DNA of 12,500 nt from Prasinococcaceae sp. CCMP 1430 (Eukaryota; Prasinodermophyta; Palmophyllophyceae; Prasinococcales; Prasinococcaceae): contig RQSC01000001.1 of the NCBI GenBank assembly GCA_013416795.1, positions 271,967-284,466 of the forward strand, read 5' to 3'. Below the pieces are notes generated by a model, which did not search any database, was not told the DNA's origin, and worked only from the letters and a program-made list of their open reading frames with translations. The position numbers and the translations under genes are program-made. Below, one piece after another: positions 9,001-12,500 of the stretch; position 1 is the stretch's first letter; each line of letters opens with the position of its first letter.

Positions 9001-11423
9001 GCCTCTGCGAAGTGCGCGTGCTCGTGCGCGCGCGCGAGCGCCTGGGCGACGCAGCACACGAGGACGCCATCGAGCACTTCACCACCCACCACCGTAGAAA
9101 TCTCCATCAGGCCGTCGAACAGGTCATCCAGCAGTGGGAGCAGATCAGCAAACTCCAGGCGATCGAGCACAGGCAGAAAGTGGTTCCATGCGTAAACCGC
9201 GGCATTCTGCACAATGACAGCGTCCATGAGCGCCAGGCCCTTTCGCATGCCTAGCACCAGGCTCGTCGCCACGCGCGCGTGCTCGGGAGGGGCAACCTCG
9301 GCCCCACCTCTACGTGCCGCCCTGCGAACTGCGCCGGGCGCCAGCAGCCGCCCGCTGGCAGCGCGCGCAAGCTGCGCCGATGCCTCGGCGTCGATGAAGC
9401 AGGCGTCCGCCTGCATGCGCACGGCCTCCCGGTCGACGGTCGCGTCCCAGCCGCCCTGTGGCGCCCACGCACCGTCGAGAACACGTAGCGCGGCACGGCG
9501 CACGAGCGCAGCGAGCCCAATGCCCCATGCGGCCTTCATCACTTCGCACCAAATCCCGAGTCCATCGAAGAGCACACGCTTCGGCGCGTCCTCCTCGGAC
9601 GACGGTGGAAGCGGTCGTGCGCTCTCGAGCAGTTCGATTGCGCGCTCGAGCAGAGAGGAGCGGAGCGCGACGCCCCTCGCGTTGATGCCCTTGCCCTTAC
9701 CCCCCTCGTCGCGCACACGCTCGATGAGGAGCAGCGCCTGCTCATGCGCACCCTCCGGCTGGTGGTAGATATCAGAGCGCAGCTTGAGGCGCTTGGCCAG
9801 CGGCACCAGGTAGGCGTCCCAAGGGCGGTCCAGGCCCGTGCGCTCTTTCTCGCCCGCGTCACAAACGTAGTCCAGTGCGAGGCCCTTTTGGCAGTGCACC
9901 TGTGCCGTCGAGAGCATGTCCTCGGCCACATCGCAGAGCGCGAGCTCGAGATGAAGCTTTGCGCGCAGCTCATGCAGCGGTGACGATACGGCGTCGAGCG
10001 CACGCGCAGCCGATGCCAGCGGGCGCTGCGCGCGCGCGCGCAAGTTGGACTGCAGCAGCGGCAGCGCAGCCGTCCAGATGAGCTGGCAACACTCGCTGAT
10101 GACGCGCACGTCGCGCAGCCGCAGCAGCGACGCGAGCGTGCTGTCGAGCCTCCTCAGCGCGTCTGTGTGCGTCTGCACGGTGGACGCGGTCAGCTTCACC
10201 GGCGGATCGGTCGCCGCGCGCCACAGCAGCGCGGCTACGCGTGCCATCTCGCCCTTTGAGCGCGGCAGAAGGGTGGTCGCCTGCGCAGCGCGCGCCGCTC
10301 CACTGAGCGCAAGTTCGACGAGGCCCCTTGAGGCCGCAACCCACGCCACCTCCGCCACCACGCGCATGCCGATGCCATCAGCTTCCTGGGGCCCGGCCGA
10401 GGCTGCCGTTGTTTTGCTGGAGCTTCCGTCGCTGCCCTTGCCCCCCGTCGCACTCTCCGCCGCCTCGGCACCGGCACTGTCAAGCTCTCGCCAGATGGCC
10501 CTCAGCTCGGCCTCAGCGGCAGCGCTGTCGACCGCGGAGCCCTTCGAGCGCACAGCCTGCAGGCGTGCGATGGCCTGCTGCTCCTTGGATCCATCCGCTG
10601 CCGCCTTGGCTGGGTTCAGGTGCGCCTTGAGCGCCCTGGCAGCCTCCAGCGCGCCGCCGTCCGTGCCCCCTCCATCATCGCCGAGTTGCTGCTCAGGCGC
10701 GGCCGCGGCCTTGACCGCGAGCTCGACCGCCTCGGACGCGTGCTTTGCGGCTTCGTCGGCCTTCGCACCGCCCGAGTCCGCGATGCAGCGCGAGAGCAGT
10801 GTGAGATATCTCGCTCGCCACGCGTCCAACCCTGGCACGTCCGCCGCGATTCCTGCGAGCGCGCTCACCAGCGGCTCGAGCGTCGGCAGCAGGAGCGGGC
10901 GCACGCCATCGCGCTGCAGCTCGCGCGACACGTGCCAGTAGTGCACGCTACCGTTGTAAACGAGGAAGCCATGGCGTCTGGACGCGCTCCTCGACGCCGC
11001 CCGCACGCCCGCGATGATCTGTGACAGTGCCGACAGCGTGCCGTCCACCAGCGCCTGACCCTTGAGTGACGCGTCGACCAGGTCGCCGTGGTTCACGAGG
11101 GCGCTCGCGTAGTGCGCTCGTGGAGCGAATTGATCATCGCAGCCGTGGGCATCCGAGGCGGAAACGAGCCTGCGATAGGACGCGAGCGCTTCGGCCGCTA
11201 CGGCACGCTCGCTCAGCGCCAGCGCCACCTCGGCGCACCGCACGAGCGTGCCTGGCGCCAGCGGCTGGTGCACGCCCGCGGCCGCGCCGCCAGCAAGGCA
11301 GGCCGCGCCCGCCATGCCAGAACGCTCGCGCCGTACCGCATCCGCCCACACCGCGCGCAGAGCGGCGACCGACCCCTCCGCGAGCGCCCTCTCGAGCGCC
11401 AGCCTCACCGCCGCCGGCGTCAT
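3096..11423 (-). CDS. CFAP46: Cilia- and flagella-associated protein 46 (central-pair C1d projection)
   Basis: A single open frame of 2775 codons. ATG is at 11421-11423 in a good context (G at -3) and TGA at 3096-3098. The frame stays open another 71 codons upstream, but its first codon there is GTG, so the internal ATG before TPAAVRLALERALAEG is preferred. CFAP46/FAP46 is a large helical TPR protein. With CFAP54, CFAP74, FAP221 and calmodulin it forms the C1d projection of the ciliary central apparatus, which helps set beat pattern. Family-like features: FLVYNGSVHYWHV at about 153-165; helical TPR-type pairs at about 940-990 and 1705-1830; a Ser/Arg/Pro-rich linker at about 1289-1408; an acidic stretch at about 2075-2122; a Gly/Asp-rich linker at about 2392-2458; and the terminal YGPGPFLSHL and AVLLDRSS region. 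Length agrees with the roughly 2700-residue animal protein. No intron is evident, unlike both neighbours. CFAP54 was considered, but the C-terminus fits CFAP46. Confidence 0.87.
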   Translation of the reverse strand: MTPAAVRLALERALAEGSVAALRAVWADAVRRERSGMAGAACLAGGAAAGVHQPLAPGTLVRCAEVALALSERAVAAEALASYRRLVSASDAHGCDDQFAPRAHYASALVNHGDLVDASLKGQALVDGTLSALSQIIAGVRAASRSASRRHGFLVYNGSVHYWHVSRELQRDGVRPLLLPTLEPLVSALAGIAADVPGLDAWRARYLTLLSRCIADSGGAKADEAAKHASEAVELAVKAAAAPEQQLGDDGGGTDGGALEAARALKAHLNPAKAAADGSKEQQAIARLQAVRSKGSAVDSAAAEAELRAIWRELDSAGAEAAESATGGKGSDGSSSKTTAASAGPQEADGIGMRVVAEVAWVAASRGLVELALSGAARAAQATTLLPRSKGEMARVAALLWRAATDPPVKLTASTVQTHTDALRRLDSTLASLLRLRDVRVISECCQLIWTAALPLLQSNLRARAQRPLASAARALDAVSSPLHELRAKLHLELALCDVAEDMLSTAQVHCQKGLALDYVCDAGEKERTGLDRPWDAYLVPLAKRLKLRSDIYHQPEGAHEQALLLIERVRDEGGKGKGINARGVALRSSLLERAIELLESARPLPPSSEEDAPKRVLFDGLGIWCEVMKAAWGIGLAALVRRAALRVLDGAWAPQGGWDATVDREAVRMQADACFIDAEASAQLARAASGRLLAPGAVRRAARRGGAEVAPPEHARVATSLVLGMRKGLALMDAVIVQNAAVYAWNHFLPVLDRLEFADLLPLLDDLFDGLMEISTVVGGEVLDGVLVCCVAQALARAHEHAHFAEAAAATARGDDAEIEWDDADTLKCVNAPAPYKDLLAKASATKQTSERLARAKEVCKAALPLSKGQLKRELVATLARVVSWAGGDAASESLQSGGREGSEDEDSESRAVALIESLSMLPHEGESKEDTQKRKHGTVAAAIKALADSTSASTDVELWARLAAGALNAGDYNRAIECGERAAALAPAPAALFAAAAPPQPGTRPWADSSEAPAQGRCAYWLSVAEGVCGRALVALISPAVQARTAQDALRNRALGRLARACAHGAASGRRDLVTYAARQLWNAALPFAQSKATHCVLTPYLERCTAHLASLASEGGHISDTDPDLPLYIRLYSLLFECLASEKRWSDGAKYADEAFRNLPSSAHKALWEHRIAFMTRLGVDAMGSLGQLHYYEESLQARLWLTLAQASPKRTVQLSAYQKAIECLKEKVWLRVDYMVDYAEWLYLTGLPHADAEDVLLSAADLIIDLEGEDDQYGSNRLMKMTRNARTGSLASSPRLRRSRSQVSILASLENVETPRSRAHSFDDSTIVPGPHPWQQSRFGATTPHSRGPSRAPSRLQIGGNGESPVGDSGNAAMGSGWSQGGSPRRASRLGVPHRRMSVPSIQRPQQLNALHYRLLVRVMVTLAVVTTDTKSRTDFVLLAHHYCVGMLTKCLEEVADAMATSEEEAAFAAKPKAGATPGMSELVVPTTPEAWPRFKLPAAAREALLSSSSDAVISAQSLDRPELLLANLEALWTMLCDMGLHLHSVPVAHAAMLVADAAMKSDHAAVVWRLRLAEQQLELDLAELALETEADALTKTEREVHSLLPAENSTLPTHAVCDASRAVPLSVTADERIVGRDEVRARLAIKDMTNGGRATPFDADRFGRPTPTSDPREVRIDAAKGTMVIQPPSPREAFLARARFLLRRGALREARENLLECLENARAFDDHATVAWCECHLGELELLKGDARAAVRHLEAALAGGGDTFFWRKAAVAYAEACAAIGEHALGVEALREAAAAAERLAEEQPYAEHAARRAAAELAFECARMLVSAALRDAADQRPDRRLITAKGKGFAEHGATRPVTAEKRALSKLAAGVDMLSAAADAFASLGGGPPLVECQLELAKTIGAGAPLLAGDHRKARTQLLRRRDVLLAAATEAASVVAAAKPSREVGGLSLPAERLLARVEAALADVHMELSEASQAAEAADLEAARPAFPFVSGAEEHVGEVRRFLDECIKATSAPPQVLSSDEAAITHAANARALGRGEAAAARCNSKLGMALLRTAVEMRAKFGFAEDGEAGAWPDLEAEAMEEQMGGENEFGTDGEDDQGVDEAAAKARGAAAIAVEGDAQQSDSSQSPARGLWKKSKVLIDAGHQFLLGSKRAMGAATASQAVALLDDACEQALRAREYSVAGPAALRLCAASGKRDAAAAAGWLAMAQGVVARADALALYVTAATPTDNEAMAMRLHEHCVASMPRPESSALAARFATRLSQSKSTWAVMDIHTRPLAALSDAKLPADVRVLILHAPSGEGMLYMAHLSPAKAKQGAEDDDAAEHGFEATVARAPLDEAALASLSADYDKWLERCERSMTASMRRALVVENVQAGEAVGVGAHQGTPDSQADQDGGQEPAEGSGQCTPVDARANADVGVVGGRGADGSIDELQDDRGTSARPRVLADATLDAEWLSLLARTEALLGEQVVRALERAARTADATARAPDADADSEVLSSYVLIADSMLSALPLDAALGVLRQRAVSRDLSVYSLARRAGDGESQAAFDSARGTYVFDPRGQDTASWAAAPGRAAPPAREALAAAGALEHWSGLTGSEESTPSRGELQRALRDTAGAFTFYGPGPFLSHLPPASVAALDLSSLGLAVLLDRSSNDDAMREQMYLNSRKESDLLALEGPHASASLLLARGARCVVLPRAAWPADAQHAALRDLLPALIDPSGGDRGGVARAVRAAEAASRAAAPARFLERHMLVYGLPHAASA
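3099..3905 (-). other. CFAP46 C-terminal CHAT-like pseudo-protease module
   Basis: Residues about 2507-2775 follow the order of motifs in CHAT (caspase-like, TPR-associated) domains. VLIADSMLSALPLDAALG (2515-2532) resembles the opening 'P-D-x-L-x-x-L-P' strand. TFYGPGPF (2632-2639) sits where the catalytic 'HFxxHG' is expected, but lacks the His. AVLLDRSS (2659-2666) sits where 'VVLSACxT' is expected, but lacks the Cys. ARGARCVVLP (2700-2709) resembles the 'AGAxxVV' strand before the final helix. The alignment is by eye, and both catalytic residues are absent. Confidence 0.5.
7200..7563 (-). other. CFAP46 disordered Ser/Arg linker with RRxS sites
   Basis: Residues about 1289-1408 are rich in Ser, Arg, Pro and Gly between two helical regions, so they are probably flexible. 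Three basophilic kinase-type motifs occur: RRSRS (1301-1305), RRAS (1389-1392) and RRMS (1399-1402). These match the PKA consensus R-R-x-S. Phosphorylation is inferred, not shown. Confidence 0.55.
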
Positions 11424-11636
11424 CGCCGGCACCGCCCGGGCCCGTGCGCCGCAGGCGCGCCTCCGCCCGCACCCAGCGCGGCAGGCATCGCGGGGACCAT
11501 CGCATCCGCCGCCGCGGGCGGCATCGACGCCTCCCGGCGCCGCCTCACGGCGCCACTCTGCCGCCACCCCACCACCCCCTGCGCCCGCCTCCCTCCGCCT
11601 CCCCCCCCTCGTGCCGCCGACGCCCCTCCAACGCAC
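11424..11636 (-). other. CFAP46 5' leader, open frame without ATG
   Basis: The CFAP46 frame continues without a stop for 213 bases upstream of the chosen start, encoding Gly/Arg/Ala-rich sequence with no further ATG. This is expected by chance in such GC-rich DNA and is best read as 5' UTR. A non-AUG start cannot be excluded. Confidence 0.55.
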
Positions 11637-11639
11637 GCC

Positions 11640-11815
11640 GACAAAATATAAATAAAAATTCGACGGGTGTATGCGTGGAATCCATCACGGTGAAAGCGCG
11701 GAAATAATGCATTTAATGTGAATAATTGGCTCCGTTTTTACGGCTATTCCGCATGATTCCGCGCCGCGGCGCCGTTTCCCGATCCGGCGCGCGAAAAAAC
11801 GACGCTAAAAAAAAA
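11640..11815. promoter_or_regulatory. AT-rich island, candidate divergent promoter of CFAP46 and the MIA40-like gene
   Basis: This is the only clearly AT-rich stretch in the window, lying between two divergently transcribed genes. It holds TATAAATA on the plus strand (11647-11654; TATTTATA on the minus strand), a CCAAT box on the minus strand (11725-11729), an E2F-like TTTCGCGC on the minus strand (11789-11796) and a run of nine A near 11806-11814. The TATA-CCAAT spacing of about 70 bases fits a CFAP46 core promoter, though the TATA string reads better on the plus strand. These assignments are motif matches only. Confidence 0.4.
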
Positions 11816-12071
11816 CCGGGCTGGTCAAGGCGCAGGCGAAGCAGCCGATATGGGACGCCGCTGGCCTGACCCCGGTGTCAGCGCGGCCTGACCGTCTTTC
11901 GGGAGGACGTATCGGACGGCGTACCCGGGTTCAGCGGCGCGAAAGACCCGGTGTAAACGCCGGCCGCGACGCCTGGCCTGCGCTCGTTGATGGGACCCTG
12001 AAATTCAACCCGATACCAATGAACCCTAACCCACGCACCGGCGGCGGCGCGTGGCGGCAGCGGCAGCGCTT
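11816..12071. other. Non-repetitive GC-rich region upstream of the MIA40-like exon
   Basis: About 250 bases with no convincing gene. The 9-mer GGCCTGACC occurs twice (11863-11871 and 11885-11893). A telomere-like or telo-box-like string AACCCTAACCC lies at 12022-12032. An ATG at 12019-12021 could open a short upstream exon of the MIA40-like gene. No tRNA or other RNA gene could be folded here by eye. Confidence 0.5.
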
Positions 12072-12198
12072 GTGTGTGTGCGCGCGCGCGTGTGTGTGTG
12101 CGTGCGTGCGCGTGCGCGCGCGTGTGTGCGTGTGTGTGTGTGTGCGTGTGCGTGCCACAGCGCGCGCGTGCCCCCCCCGCCCCTTCCCATCCCTCCAG
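12072..12198 (+). other. Probable intron upstream of the MIA40-like coding exon
   Basis: A GT/GC tract (12072-12158) is followed by a pyrimidine-rich stretch with eight C (12171-12178) and a good acceptor, CATCCCTCCAG, ending at 12198. This is the same architecture as the verified introns of UFSP2. The donor is placed at the first GT (12072), but any GT in the tract could serve. It may lie in the 5' UTR or split the N-terminus. Confidence 0.5.
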
Positions 12199-12220
12199 CG
12201 CGCGCGCCGGCGGCGCGCCG

Positions 12221-12336
12221 ATGGGCGAGCCGCTGAGCGACGCGCAGGTGAACGCCGCGCTGGGCTGCGACTGCATCGCCGACCTGAGGGCGGGCGCGTG
12301 CGGCGCGCCGCTCGTCGAGGCCTTCGGCTGCTACTT
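12221..12336 (+). CDS. MIA40: MIA40/CHCHD4-like intermembrane-space import oxidoreductase, first recognised exon, 3' partial
   Basis: The exon encodes about 38 residues from ATG 12221, including GCDCIADLRAGACGAPLVEA followed by FGCY. Mia40 is the thiol oxidoreductase that traps and oxidises small cysteine-rich proteins in the mitochondrial intermembrane space, and is reoxidised by Erv1/ALR. The cysteines are at 16, 18, 27 and 37. This reproduces Mia40 spacing exactly: a CxC pair, nine positions to the next Cys, then the first CX9C. The IADLRAG and EAF residues match plant-type Mia40. The redox motif reads CDC rather than CPC. The donor is placed at 12337 (GTGCGT), phase 2, so the second CX9C helix should lie beyond the window. 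An upstream ATG at 12019 joined across the probable intron would also be in frame. Another twin-CX9C protein is possible but less likely. Confidence 0.75.
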
Positions 12337-12500
12337 GTGCGTGGGCGGACGCGCGCGAGGCGGCATGCGAGAGAGACTGTGTGTGTGTGTGTGTCTGTGT
12401 GTGTGCGTGCGTGCGTGCGTGCGAATGCATTCCTACGTGCGGCCAGTGAGCTGACCTGTCACTGGCGCTCGAATTGCACGAATCCCTGTGCCATGCACAC
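12337..12500 (+). other. Start of the next intron of the MIA40-like gene
   Basis: Donor-like GTGCGT at 12337 follows the CX9C helix, and a GT/GTGC tract fills 12379-12421. The remaining bases to the window end show no convincing continuation of the Mia40 sequence in any frame, so the acceptor is probably outside. Confidence 0.6.
12379..12421. repeat. GT and GTGC tandem repeat in the MIA40-like intron
   Basis: GT dinucleotides interrupted by CT pass into a GTGC tetranucleotide repeat at about 12403-12421. It has the same tract type as the UFSP2 introns. Confidence 0.85.

Noticed and set aside
3096-11423. Hidden introns inside CFAP46
   Set aside because: The frame is open throughout, none of the GT/CA tracts typical of local introns appear, and recognisable family segments follow each other in order. 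Short in-frame introns cannot be fully excluded.
11816-12010. Possible tRNA or small RNA gene, suggested by GGGTTCAGC near 11927
   Set aside because: No matching acceptor, D or T stems of tRNA size can be drawn around it.
12022-12032. Telomeric repeat array or chromosome end
   Set aside because: Fewer than two repeat units are present and the DNA continues with genes on both sides.
11878-12276. A minus-strand frame of 132 codons in the divergent region
   Set aside because: Half of it is repeat-derived His-Thr and Arg-Ala sequence. The rest has no recognisable family and no supporting splice or start context.

Overview
This window reads as nuclear DNA of a very GC-rich, flagellated single-celled eukaryote. 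A small GC-rich alga such as a haptophyte (possibly Pavlovales) is the best guess, but that is inference from base composition and gene content. The eukaryotic assignment is firm: gene 1 is interrupted by six GT-AG introns whose removal restores a known protein. The second gene encodes a subunit of the motile-cilium central pair, so the organism should make 9+2 flagella. No bacterial, viral or plasmid features are seen.

Layout. (1) 1-2941, plus strand: the 3' part of a UFSP2-type UFM1-specific cysteine protease gene, seven exons, cut at the 5' end by the window edge. The inferred exons total 1881 bases, exactly 627 codons including the stop, and the Tyr/Cys/Asp/His active site is intact. Nearly every intron carries a long alternating GT/GC tract. 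(2) 2942-3095: a 154-base gap between two converging genes, with another GT tract and a 12-base direct repeat. (3) 3096-11423, minus strand: one uninterrupted 2775-codon reading frame for CFAP46 (FAP46/TTC40), a TPR protein of the C1d projection of the central apparatus. Its C-terminus looks like an inactive CHAT/caspase-like module. (4) 11424-12220: an upstream region shared by divergent genes. It holds an AT-rich island (about 11640-11815) with TATA-, CCAAT- and E2F-like strings, then GC-rich DNA, then a GT-rich probable intron. (5) 12221 to the window end, plus strand: the first recognisable coding exon of a MIA40/CHCHD4-like intermembrane-space import oxidoreductase. Its redox motif reads CDC instead of the usual CPC. 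The gene runs off the window.

The three genes serve unrelated processes: UFMylation, ciliary motility and mitochondrial import. There is no operon-like logic. The most notable points are the pseudo-CHAT tail of CFAP46, the CDC variant of MIA40, the contrast between an intron-dense gene and an 8.3-kb intronless neighbour, and the near-exclusive confinement of GT/GC tracts to introns and untranslated DNA. I did not find a novel multi-gene system.
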